This document shows positions 8,175 through 15,646 of a stretch of DNA of 64,000 nt, in pieces. A model generated the notes under the pieces. The model ran no database searches, was not told the origin of the DNA, and worked only from the letters and a program-made list of their open reading frames with translations. Every line of letters starts with the position of its first letter. The stretch's first letter is position 1. A program made the position numbers and the translations under genes. Source of the DNA: Micromonospora_G sp044458865 (lineage in GTDB: Bacteria > Actinomycetota > Actinomycetes > Mycobacteriales > Micromonosporaceae); contig NZ_JBITIH010000003.1 in assembly GCF_044458865.1 (NCBI RefSeq), forward strand, positions 248,001-312,000. The letters run 5' to 3'.

Positions 8175-9629
8175 TCAGCCCAGGTACTTCTCCCACGGGC
8201 CGGTGATGGCCAGGGTGAGGCCAGGGTCCTGCATGTTGACGAAGAGCACCTTGCCGTCGGCGGTGAACGTCGGCCCGCAGAACTCCGAGTCGTTGAGCTG
8301 GTTGCGGGCGATCGCGTACGTCGGGCCGCCCGGGATCGTGCTGAGCACGTGGGAGGCGCCCGAGCCGTCCTCGGCGAGCACGAGACTTCCCCACGGGGTG
8401 ACGGTCACGTTGTCCGGGCCGTCGAAGGTGAGGTCGTTGTACTTGGCCGGCGTCCCCTCCTCGGAGGAGGTCTGGTGCGGGAAGTACGTCACGAGCTGGA
8501 TGGTCTCGGCACTGTAGTTGTAGAACCAGACCATGCCATCGTGAGGGGCGGCGTCCGCCGGCAGGTCACCGTCGTCCCAGGCGTAGGAGTTGACCACGTA
8601 CACGCCCTCGTCGGTGCCCCACACGCCCTCGAACTTGCGTCCACGGGTGACCTGGCCATCGGTGAACTGTTCGCGTACGGGCTTCTTCCGCGCGTCGCGG
8701 TCAGGCACCTCGATCCACCGTACGGGGAAGGGCCGACCCAACTGGGCGGAGGTCAGGTAGGCGACGTCCGGCAGCACCGAGCCGTCATCCATGATGATCT
8801 GCATCGCGGCGAGGACACCGGCGTTCGGGGCGAGGCGCGTGAGCACACCCTGGCCCAGCTTGACGCCGCGCGGCGCGGTCCAGCGGTAGAAGAGGCCGTT
8901 GGGTTCGTCGGCATCCTCGGAGAGGTAGATCCTGGTGCGGTCCTTGTCGACCGCCAGGGCCTCGTGGGAGTAACGGCCCAGGCACTTGATTGGCTTCGGG
9001 TCCGCGCTGCCGTCGGCCCAGACCTCGAAAACGTACCCGTGATCCTTCTGGAAGACGCCTGACCGGCCATCCTCCTCCCAGTCGTCCCCCGCCCGATCCT
9101 CGGTCTCCTCGCAGGTCAGCCACGTCCCCCACGGGGTGGGTCCGCCCGCGCAGTTGCTGACCGTGCCGGAGAGGGCGACGAACTCACCCAGGTTGCGACC
9201 CGCGCGATCGGTCCGGATCACGGTGCACCCACCGGCGTCAACCGCGCCGGGATCGTAGACAGTGCCCTTGACGTGCGGTACGCCGAACTCGGCGCCCGGG
9301 TCGATCTCGTGGTTCTGGATCAGGTTGTAGCGGCCGTGGCCGGCGTCGTACACCGCCATGCCGTCATGGTCGGCGGGGGTCACACCCTGGCCACGGTCGA
9401 GGCGGGTGACGCCGGTCCGGGTGACCACGGTGTAGCTGAAGCCCTTGGGCAGGGCCAGGATGCCGTCGGGGTCGTCGACGAGCGGCGGGAACGGCACGTG
9501 GCCGCCCTTGACCGGCGAATGGGGCTGGCCTGGGTGGGCCTGGGCCAGGGACGGCAAGCCGCCGGCGACGGCAAGACCCACACCGGCGGCGGCACCGCCG
9601 GTGAGGAAGGTACGACGAGAGGAAGGCAC
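8175..9629 (-). CDS. Tat-exported PhoX/DUF839-family protein (alkaline phosphatase-like)
   Basis: A 484-residue protein with a twin-arginine signal (SSRRTFLTGG near residues 3-12, hydrophobic core, cleavage near AQA-HP). The DUF839/PhoX fold is recognisable by LALPKGFSYTVV, the NHEIDPG segment, the GGPTPWGTWLTCEE motif and the SHEALAVD region; these residues contribute calcium/iron ligands in PhoX enzymes. It should hydrolyse phosphate esters outside the cell, though many actinobacterial members are uncharacterised. The GTG at 9629 is chosen because AGGAG lies 8 bases upstream and it places the Tat motif at the N-terminus. Confidence 0.88.
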   Translation of the reverse strand: MPSSRRTFLTGGAAAGVGLAVAGGLPSLAQAHPGQPHSPVKGGHVPFPPLVDDPDGILALPKGFSYTVVTRTGVTRLDRGQGVTPADHDGMAVYDAGHGRYNLIQNHEIDPGAEFGVPHVKGTVYDPGAVDAGGCTVIRTDRAGRNLGEFVALSGTVSNCAGGPTPWGTWLTCEETEDRAGDDWEEDGRSGVFQKDHGYVFEVWADGSADPKPIKCLGRYSHEALAVDKDRTRIYLSEDADEPNGLFYRWTAPRGVKLGQGVLTRLAPNAGVLAAMQIIMDDGSVLPDVAYLTSAQLGRPFPVRWIEVPDRDARKKPVREQFTDGQVTRGRKFEGVWGTDEGVYVVNSYAWDDGDLPADAAPHDGMVWFYNYSAETIQLVTYFPHQTSSEEGTPAKYNDLTFDGPDNVTVTPWGSLVLAEDGSGASHVLSTIPGGPTYAIARNQLNDSEFCGPTFTADGKVLFVNMQDPGLTLAITGPWEKYLG

Positions 9630-9795
9630 GTAGATCAGCTCCTGTCGAAAAACAAGTGCGACGATCTGCCAGCCAACTCCCATGGACAGACACCGACGCG
9701 TCACCTATGGGATCGATTGGTGACATCGGAGTAAAGAACCAGGGGCACTCACGCATCGCCCCGGCGGCGTACCCCTGCGCAGGCAGGGCGGCCAG

Positions 9796-10034
9796 CTACA
9801 TCCGGATGGTGATCGGCTCACCCGGATGGTTTCGGGCGAGCCGACGCAACGACGGTTCCGGATCCATCGGCTGGTCCACCGGTGCGGGCTCGGGATAACC
9901 GCACCGAGGTAGGCGGGCGGTGGCGGTTCCCCACCACGCTGGTAACCGGTGCTGACCCGGCAGGCACACTCGGCGAGCCGGAACGTCAGGCCGTCGCAGC
10001 AGACGCAGGTGAGCACGGTGGGTATGGCGTTCAT
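9796..10034 (-). pseudogene. Small cysteine-rich protein gene, apparently frameshifted
   Basis: The start is an ATG overlapping the previous stop by 4 bases. The first part reads MNAIPTVLTCVCCDGLTFRL and continues with more cysteines (CVCCDG, CACR), suggesting a metal-binding protein. From about 9892-9894, a run of three G on the plus strand, the frame becomes arginine/serine-rich and unnatural and stays open to 9705. The neighbouring frame instead gives an ordinary tail (PEPAPVDQPMDPEPSLRRLA...) ending in TAG at 9796. One missing base in the C run of the coding strand restores a protein of about 79 residues. It is either a real pseudogene or an assembly indel. It is the third member of the DivIVA operon. 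Confidence 0.5.
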
Positions 10035-10288
10035 GCGCAACCGCCGTCATGTCCGGTCGCCCGCCCACAGCGCCGGGGCGTGTTCTCGACCCGACGGTCA
10101 CAGAAAAGCTGGTGACGTACGTTCTGGTTGTCCTCTTCGGAGAGTTCGACTCCGGTCGAGTCGATCTGCGTCAGCCAGCCCACCGACCGGGTCAGCACCC
10201 GGGCGAGCGCGAGCGCACCGGGCAGGTCGACGGCGGTGACGGGAAGATGGATGACGTAGCGGCCGAGGTGCCCGTTCGCGCTGGTCAC
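10031..10288 (-). CDS. Hypothetical small protein, second gene of DivIVA operon
   Basis: An 85-residue protein starting at a GTG that overlaps the DivIVA stop by 4 bases (GTGA). It has a mixed alpha/beta character (HLGRYVIHLPVTAVDLPGAL) and a C-terminal cysteine/arginine-rich tail with three cysteines. It has no signal or membrane segment. Its coupling on both sides by 4-base overlaps is strong evidence that it is translated. No function recognised. Confidence 0.65.
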   Translation of the reverse strand: MTSANGHLGRYVIHLPVTAVDLPGALALARVLTRSVGWLTQIDSTGVELSEEDNQNVRHQLFCDRRVENTPRRCGRATGHDGGCA

Positions 10289-10635
10289 ACGCGTGCCCTC
10301 GGGGCGAACTGCGACTGCCAGGCGCGCAGTTGGTTCTTGATCCGTACGTTCTCGTTCTGGGTGCGGTCAAGCTCGCCGTGCAGGGCGTTCAGTTCGTTGG
10401 CGACCCGGTGTAGGAAGGTTCGCACCTCCTCCGGGTCGAGGCCGCGCCGGCTGGTCGGAAACTGCCGGTCACGCACCTGCCCCTCGCTCAACGGCGGGTA
10501 CGTCGCCGCCCGGTAGTAGCCGCTCGCCTGGTTTCCGGACCGATGTCGGCTCGCGGCGACCGGCCGAGCGGCCGGACCGGCCGGAGTCGCCTCCGGTCGC
10601 CGCCACGAGGTGAGGAATCCCAGCAGTCTGCGCAC
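10285..10635 (-). CDS. DivIVA domain-containing protein
   Basis: The 116-residue product has a short basic N-terminal part, the conserved segment FPTSRRGLDPEEVRTFLHRV (DivIVA-like N-domain, about residues 59-78) and a following coiled coil (ELNALHGELDRTQNENVRIK). It is far shorter than Wag31/DivIVA, which drives polar growth, so it is more likely a small accessory DivIVA-domain protein that self-assembles or binds a larger partner (inference). It is the first gene of a three-gene overlapping operon and divergent from a GntR regulator. Confidence 0.8.
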   Translation of the reverse strand: MRRLLGFLTSWRRPEATPAGPAARPVAASRHRSGNQASGYYRAATYPPLSEGQVRDRQFPTSRRGLDPEEVRTFLHRVANELNALHGELDRTQNENVRIKNQLRAWQSQFAPRARV

Positions 10636-10774
10636 GTGTTGACCACCTTTCGCGGGGTTGGAAGGCGACCCGGCCCGAGCACACGGGGAAGTCCAGACCG
10701 GGCCGCCACCTACCTCCCGACGATTTGCCGAACCGACCGGGAGGAGCTGCGAACAACCTACCCGACCCTATCGA

Positions 10775-10827
10775 GTAGGTCTACCCCGTCGGGGTGCTCG
10801 AACCTATTGCAGTATCTGTAGTAACTA
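10775..10827. promoter_or_regulatory. Candidate operator sites in the divergent GntR/DivIVA promoter region
   Basis: The 232-bp gap between the two divergent genes holds two small dyads: GTAGGTCTAC at 10775-10784 and TAGTAACTA at 10819-10827. The second lies about 40 bases before the gntR start, where a repressor would block transcription. The match to known GntR half-sites is loose. Confidence 0.3.
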
Positions 10828-10867
10828 GGGCAAGATCGGAGGTGCCGAACCGACCGGAGACACCTCT

Positions 10868-11098
10868 ATGCCAACCGCAGAAGCACCATTTCGCCTGATC
10901 GCGAACGAGATCACCGCGAAGATCAAGAGTGGCGAGCTTGCGCCCGGCGACAAGCTGCCCTCCACCTCACAACTCGCTGACCAGTACAACGTCAGCCCGG
11001 GTACGGTCCACCGCGCCCTGTCGCTGCTCCACGACCGCGACCTCATCATCGGCCAACCAGGCCGAGGCACGTACGTCGCCGACCACTCCTCGAAGTAG
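10868..11098 (+). CDS. GntR-family transcriptional regulator, DNA-binding domain only
   Basis: A 76-residue protein that is almost entirely a GntR winged helix: IANEITAKIKSGELAPGDKL, then LPSTSQLADQYNVSPGTVHRAL (recognition helix) and LIIGQPGRGTYVA. It lacks any ligand-binding C-terminal domain, so it is probably a constitutive or redox/partner-controlled repressor. It is divergent from the DivIVA operon, the usual layout for a self-regulating neighbour. A 14-bp hairpin follows. Confidence 0.88.
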   Translation: MPTAEAPFRLIANEITAKIKSGELAPGDKLPSTSQLADQYNVSPGTVHRALSLLHDRDLIIGQPGRGTYVADHSSK

Positions 11099-11115
11099 CT
11101 GGCGGTAGCACTCGT

Positions 11116-11155
11116 CCGGAACCCCGCTGACCGCTTGAGGACAGCGGGGTTCCGG
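11116..11155 (+). terminator. Hairpin terminator after gntR
   Basis: Perfect 14-bp arms (11116-11129 and 11142-11155) with a 12-nt loop, 18 bp after the gntR stop. Confidence 0.75.
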
Positions 11156-11297
11156 CATCTCCACTAGCCTTGCCTTGCAGCGATCCTCATGGATGAATGC
11201 TGCACCTGTCCCGCCTTCGCAGACGCGACAAGGGAGGGCAAGTGGTCGATCGGTCCGACACGCCCACGGGTTCGAGACATGGCCAAGGTGAGCCGTC

Positions 11298-11558
11298 GTG
11301 AACGTCGGAGAGGTGAAGGCACTCAACCGGAACGGCTGCGAGGCGATCGACCGGGCACGTCAGTTAATCGAACAGGTTGCCTCCGACGCCGCAGAAGCAA
11401 CCACCACTGCGGGCGCCACCTGCCACAACAGCGAACATCAAGAGGTTGTACAAGCGATGTGCAGCCTCAAACAGGCAATCCACGAGACCGAGCTGACGAT
11501 CCGCCGCCTCAACGCCAGCGGCGAGAGCGCAGGTAGCTACCTGGCGGCGCTTGGATGA
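11298..11558 (+). CDS. Small helical protein of unknown function
   Basis: An 86-residue protein starting at GTG with a weak purine-rich AAGGTGAG upstream. It is predicted all-helical (repeated alanine/glutamate/glutamine; two cysteines near residues 42 and 55), without signal or membrane segment. Its last four bases overlap the start of the next gene (ATGA). It forms a cassette with the two genes downstream. The size and coiled-coil look recall WXG100/ESX-like partner proteins, but no WXG motif is present. No function assigned. Confidence 0.6.
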   Translation: MNVGEVKALNRNGCEAIDRARQLIEQVASDAAEATTTAGATCHNSEHQEVVQAMCSLKQAIHETELTIRRLNASGESAGSYLAALG

Positions 11559-12214
11559 GCAGCGTGGGTGATGTCGTAGGACAACTCCGGGCCGTCATCG
11601 AACGCCTCGACCAGATCACAATCTCCGCCAGTCGCGCCGAGGCCGAGGTGGCAGATGCGAAAACCTCCCTCACTCAAGCGGCCACCGGCGCGGACCATCA
11701 CGAGATCCAGAGCGCCATCAGCGAGGCCACGACCGCCGCTGAGAAGTCGGCGAAGGTCGCCCGGTTGCTGGCGACGGCTGCCAAACACCTGAGCAACTAC
11801 GTCAACGTCATCGCGCCAGGCTCGGCGCCGAAACAGTCGTCCTCATCCGAGAGCATGCCCTCGGATGAGCAGCTCATACAGCAGGGCGACCAGGCCGCAA
11901 CCAACTTCCGTCGATTTGCCAAGCGGGTCGTGCAGAATGCTGAGTCAGCAGGCGAAACGGCGAAGAAGCTGACCGATTTCTTAAACGCCTCACGACCGCA
12001 GGGCACCGCCCAGACGCTGACTCGACCGGAACCACCCTCACAGGCAGCCTCCGCAGTGGTCTCCGGGGACGCGGCACAGGCTCTGGTCATTACGGGAGCC
12101 GCAGTCGTCGCTGCGGCGCTGAACGCCGCGAGTATGCGGAGAAGACGGAAGGAACGAGAACGTGAGCGACCGGAGCAACTACCTCGACCTGATCCGGGAA
12201 CTGATCAAGGGTGA
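11555..12214 (+). CDS. Coiled-coil protein with single C-terminal membrane segment
   Basis: A 219-residue protein. Residues 1-90 form a long amphipathic helix pair (SSVGDVVGQLRAVIERLDQI...), reminiscent of the DUF6244-type coiled-coil proteins of actinomycetes. A serine-rich linker and a second helical block follow, then one hydrophobic segment near 175-195 (ALVITGAAVVAAALNAA) followed by MRRRRKERERER, which predicts a membrane anchor with a cytoplasmic basic tail. It overlaps its upstream neighbour by 4 bases and its downstream neighbour by 53 bases. Role unknown; it could anchor the products of the flanking genes. Confidence 0.6.
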   Translation: MSSVGDVVGQLRAVIERLDQITISASRAEAEVADAKTSLTQAATGADHHEIQSAISEATTAAEKSAKVARLLATAAKHLSNYVNVIAPGSAPKQSSSSESMPSDEQLIQQGDQAATNFRRFAKRVVQNAESAGETAKKLTDFLNASRPQGTAQTLTRPEPPSQAASAVVSGDAAQALVITGAAVVAAALNAASMRRRRKERERERPEQLPRPDPGTDQG

Positions 12215-12602
12215 CCCGGAGGCGTACCACCAGCGCTGCGAGCAACTTGACGAAGAAGGCTGGGACGAACTCGGGCTGGTTGTCGGCGCCGCCTTCTTCC
12301 TCGCCACCCGTCGCAAGTTCGCGACCTCAACGACTACCACCAGCGTCATCCAACTGGTTGCCGACGCACGGACGCAGATGACCGGCACCGGATTCGGCCT
12401 CGACCCGGTCGTCGCGGAACAGTTGCTTACATCTGCCGTCACCGGTGACACCAGCGCCCTGGAATCGGTCGAGCCAAACCTGATCATCGAGTCGGAGATG
12501 CTTCTTCTCTGGCACCTCCTTCAACCTCTGGGAGACAGCGACCTCTCCGGGTTCTTGGCCGAGGTCGACGTACTCGCCGAGCAGTGGAGCCACGAGGCGT
12601 AA
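12162..12602 (+). CDS. Hypothetical acidic protein
   Basis: A 146-residue acidic protein (MSDRSNYLDLIRELIKGDPE...), probably helical and soluble, with one hydrophobic stretch around GLVVGAAFFLATRRKF that is too short and charged at its end to be a confident membrane helix. The GTG start has GGAAGGAACGAG just upstream and overlaps the previous gene by 53 bases. It ends 28 bp before the CRISPR array. It is the third member of an unrecognised small-gene cassette. Confidence 0.6.
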   Translation: MSDRSNYLDLIRELIKGDPEAYHQRCEQLDEEGWDELGLVVGAAFFLATRRKFATSTTTTSVIQLVADARTQMTGTGFGLDPVVAEQLLTSAVTGDTSALESVEPNLIIESEMLLLWHLLQPLGDSDLSGFLAEVDVLAEQWSHEA

Positions 12603-12630
12603 CGCCCGCCGAACTACTTCAGCAGTCAGG

Positions 12631-14458
12631 CTGGCAATGAGGGCCGGTCACGGATGACCGCCGTGAGTCAGCGATGGCGCGGTCTTCCTGTTGGGCCTCT
12701 GGGAGTCGCAATGAGGGGCGGTCACGGATGACCGCCGTTAGGGGCGGAGTGCTGCTCGCCCTGGGCCTGTTCGTCGTCGTGTCGCAATGAGAGGCGGTCA
12801 CGGATGACCGCCGTTAGGGGGCCAACACCCTGTTCCTCAACGTCACCGCCGCCCAGTCGCAATGAGGGGCGGTCACGGATGACCGCCGTGAGACCATCAC
12901 CGGCCCGGCGACGCAACTTGTCGCCACGTCGCAATGAAGGGCGGTCACGGATGACCGCCGTGAGGATGGCGTTCGACGGCGTACCGTCCCGATCCCGTAC
13001 GACGTCGCAATGAGGGGCGGTCACGGATGACCGCCGTGAGCCGCTCGGCCACCTGCCTGCGGGCGTCTCGCGAGAGGTCGCAATGAGGGGCGGTCACGGA
13101 TGACCGCCGTCAGACCTGTACGCCAAGGCCGCGAACGTTCCCACTGACGGGTCGCAATGAGGGGCGGTCACGGATGACCGCCGTGAGGCCGAGGCGCTCC
13201 CGGACGAGCTGACAACCAAGGCCGCGTCGCAATGAGGGGCGGTCACGGATGACCGCCGTGAGGTCCCTGATGGCTACGACGGCAACCGTCCGTACTGGCA
13301 GTCGCAATGAGGGGCGGTCACGGATGACCGCCGTGAGACCTACCTGAGGCTCCTGATCACCATGCCGCTGATCGTGTCGCAATGAGGGGCGGTCACGGAT
13401 GACCGCCGTGAGGGGTCACGAGGTCACCGCCCACCCGGATCGGCAGGGGGTCGCAATGAGGGGCGGTCACGGATGACCGCCGTGAGCGGCCGACTACGAC
13501 GACCAGGTCGTCGCCGCGATGAAGTCGCAATGAGGGGCGGTCACGGATGACCGCCGTGAGTTGCGCGCGAACCGCGACGCACTCCGGTTGTCATCGGTGT
13601 CGCAATGAGGGGCGGTCACGGATGACCGCCGTGAGGCGGGTGTTTGGCCACCGGCGCGAGCTGGGCTGTCAGCGTCGCAATGAGGGGCGGTCACGGATGA
13701 CCGCCGTGAGGATCGAGTGGGTTGAAGCGGGACTGAGCGGGACTCATGTCGCAATGAGGGGCGGTCACGGATGACCGAGGTGAGAGCGTCGCGGGTTGCC
13801 AGGGTCCGCCACCGGGCGTCGCAATGAGGGGCGGTCACGGATGACCGCCGTGAGCAGGGCGACCCACTGCCCGAGTCCGACCATGGTGCCGGCGTCGCAA
13901 TGAGGGGCGGTCACGGATGACCGCCGTGAGGGCGGCCCACAGGCGCGCTCGCATCCACCAGGTGCCCCGTCGCAATGAGGGGCGGTCACGGATGACCGCC
14001 GTGAGAGCAGCCCCTTGCGTGGCTTGGTGACAGCCAGCTCCGCGTCGCAATGAGGGGCGGTCACGGATGACCGCCGTGAGCCACCGGTCCACCCACTCGA
14101 TACCCGGTTCGACCATCGCGTCGCAATGAGGGGCGGTCACGGATGACCGCCGTGAGAGGAGCGGGACGACCCGCTGGAGTCGTCGACCCTGTCGTCGCAA
14201 TGAGGGGCGGTCACGGATGACCGCCGTGAGTAGGTTCCAGACATCCGGATCGACGCTGACCGCTGAACGGTCGCAATGAGGGGCGGTCACGGATGACCGC
14301 CGTGAGTGGTGGTCGGACACCCGAAGTTGATCGATGTGCATTTGGGTCGCAATGAGGGGCGGTCACGGATGACCGCCGTGAGGCCATGGCTGACCTGCCT
14401 TGGCTCGACCCGGGGGTGTGGGTCGCAATGAGGGGCGGTCACGGATGACCGCCGTGAG
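12631..14458 (-). CRISPR. CRISPR array, 25 repeats and 24 spacers, type I-G associated
   Basis: The 37-nt repeats begin (plus strand) GTCGCAATGAGGGGCGGTCA and end GATGACCGCCGTGAG; spacers are 33-39 nt. Repeats start at 12631, 12705, 12781, 12856, 12928, 13004, 13077, 13151, 13226, 13301, 13376, 13450, 13524, 13599, 13674, 13748, 13818, 13894, 13969, 14044, 14120, 14194, 14270, 14346 and 14422. The repeat contains a palindrome (GGCGGTCA / TGACCGCC, 4-nt loop). The copies near 12631-12817 and at 13077 carry changes, whereas the right end is uniform. On the minus strand the repeat ends CTCATTGCGAC, like the ATTGAAAC-type 3' handle of type I repeats. Both facts point to transcription leftwards from a leader at 14459-14671. 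Confidence 0.98.
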
Positions 14459-14671
14459 GCTTCGCGACCTGCATATATAGATGTTGTTCGACTTAATGCG
14501 TCTCGAACTGCGCCCGATTTAGCTGACTTGTCCGCAAATCTTGGTTCGGAACCTCCCCGGGAAATCGTGCGAGCTTGGGGTTCCTAGGTGTGGGGACTAA
14601 TCGGACCAATCTATGGAATTGTCAAAGAACCGTTCGCCCGCGTACGGCCGAGCAGCTTCGGTGGGGTGAGG
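14459..14671 (-). promoter_or_regulatory. Probable CRISPR leader
   Basis: A 213-bp gap between the last cas gene and the uniform end of the array. It is clearly more AT-rich than its surroundings (for example GCATATATAGATG near 14470) and has no convincing open frame. This position and composition fit a leader carrying the pre-crRNA promoter, reading leftwards into the array. Confidence 0.6.
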
Positions 14672-15646
14672 TTAGCGGCGGTCGGTGGTGCGGATGGCGA
14701 TCGGGGCGAGGACGCCGGCTGACTTGCGGCCCTCGATCGGGCGACGGGCCGCCCCCGCAACGGCGAAGACATCGAGCGGCTGCCAACTGCTCCGACTCAC
14801 CGTGACCTCCTTGGCAACCAGACCCGGACGTACGTCGGGATGTTCCAACAGCGTCGTGATCCCAGCCGGGTCGAGCGGCTGCCGCCACAGCGGCCAGGTC
14901 ATCACCGGTTGCCGCCGACCGGGGACGGTGTGCCAGAGCGTCGCCTGCACCGCCGTCCCGTTGCCGCTCAACCGCAACAGCGGTAGCGCCATGATGGCTA
15001 ACCATGTCGCCCCCGGCACCCCAGCCTCCACCGACACCCCACTCGGGTGGTCGGCGGCACTGCGCAGCACCCGATGGTCGAGATATTCGCCGGTGTAACC
15101 GTCGACCCGCCGCCACCGGGTCAACGCTTCCCGGATCAACGTCGGCGGATCCCGGCGTACCTCTTCGAGGGGTTTGCTGAACATCGAACGCAGGCTCTGC
15201 TGCCCGGCTGGTGCGGTGAGCGGGGTGAGTGCCACCCGTCCCTTGGCGTCGACGGCGAGGTCGGTGACGAGCACCGAGAGCCAGCGGCTCAGCGCCGGCT
15301 CGGGATGCTTGCTGACCAGGTCGGTGACGAACCGGCGGAACTGGTCGCGCGGCACCCGCATCGGGTCCGGCTCCATGCCCTGCTTGGCGATCGGGAAGGT
15401 CGCCGGCACACCGGGGATGACACCGTCGTCGGGGATCGCACGGATCACCCCCACCAGGGCGTCCACGATCTCCTCGACGGCGGCGAGCGGGCTGTGCAGC
15501 AGCGCACAGCCGGTGGTCTCGTCGTAGGACAACCGCGCATCGATCCGCGCCTCGTCGCGCAACAGCCGCACCACGCCGAGGGCGGCGAGGAAGCCGAGCG
15601 CGTCCCGGCCGTCGAGCGCCGGCAGCTCCACCGTGTACGTCAACAC
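14672..15646 (-). CDS. Type I-G CRISPR-associated protein, Csb3/Cas8-like small effector subunit
   Basis: The 324-residue product (from a GTG, second residue Leu: LTYTVELPALDGRDALGFLA) occupies the last position of the cas operon. The N-terminal LDGRDALGFLAALGVVRLL motif is characteristic of actinobacterial type I-G (I-U) proteins described as Csb3 or 'Cas3-extension' family, found beside or fused to Cas3; the exact family name is from memory. Csx17/Cas8 of I-G is normally about twice this size, so this may be the reduced large subunit. GGAGG lies 5 bases before the GTG, and the gene overlaps cas3 by 7 bases. The longer open frame upstream reads antisense-like arginine-rich sequence inside cas3 and is rejected. 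Confidence 0.7.
   Translation of the reverse strand: MLTYTVELPALDGRDALGFLAALGVVRLLRDEARIDARLSYDETTGCALLHSPLAAVEEIVDALVGVIRAIPDDGVIPGVPATFPIAKQGMEPDPMRVPRDQFRRFVTDLVSKHPEPALSRWLSVLVTDLAVDAKGRVALTPLTAPAGQQSLRSMFSKPLEEVRRDPPTLIREALTRWRRVDGYTGEYLDHRVLRSAADHPSGVSVEAGVPGATWLAIMALPLLRLSGNGTAVQATLWHTVPGRRQPVMTWPLWRQPLDPAGITTLLEHPDVRPGLVAKEVTVSRSSWQPLDVFAVAGAARRPIEGRKSAGVLAPIAIRTTDRR

Noticed and set aside
12619..14341. Several minus-strand open frames with the repeated peptide LTAVIRDRPSLR
   Set aside because: They are translations of the CRISPR repeats and not genes.
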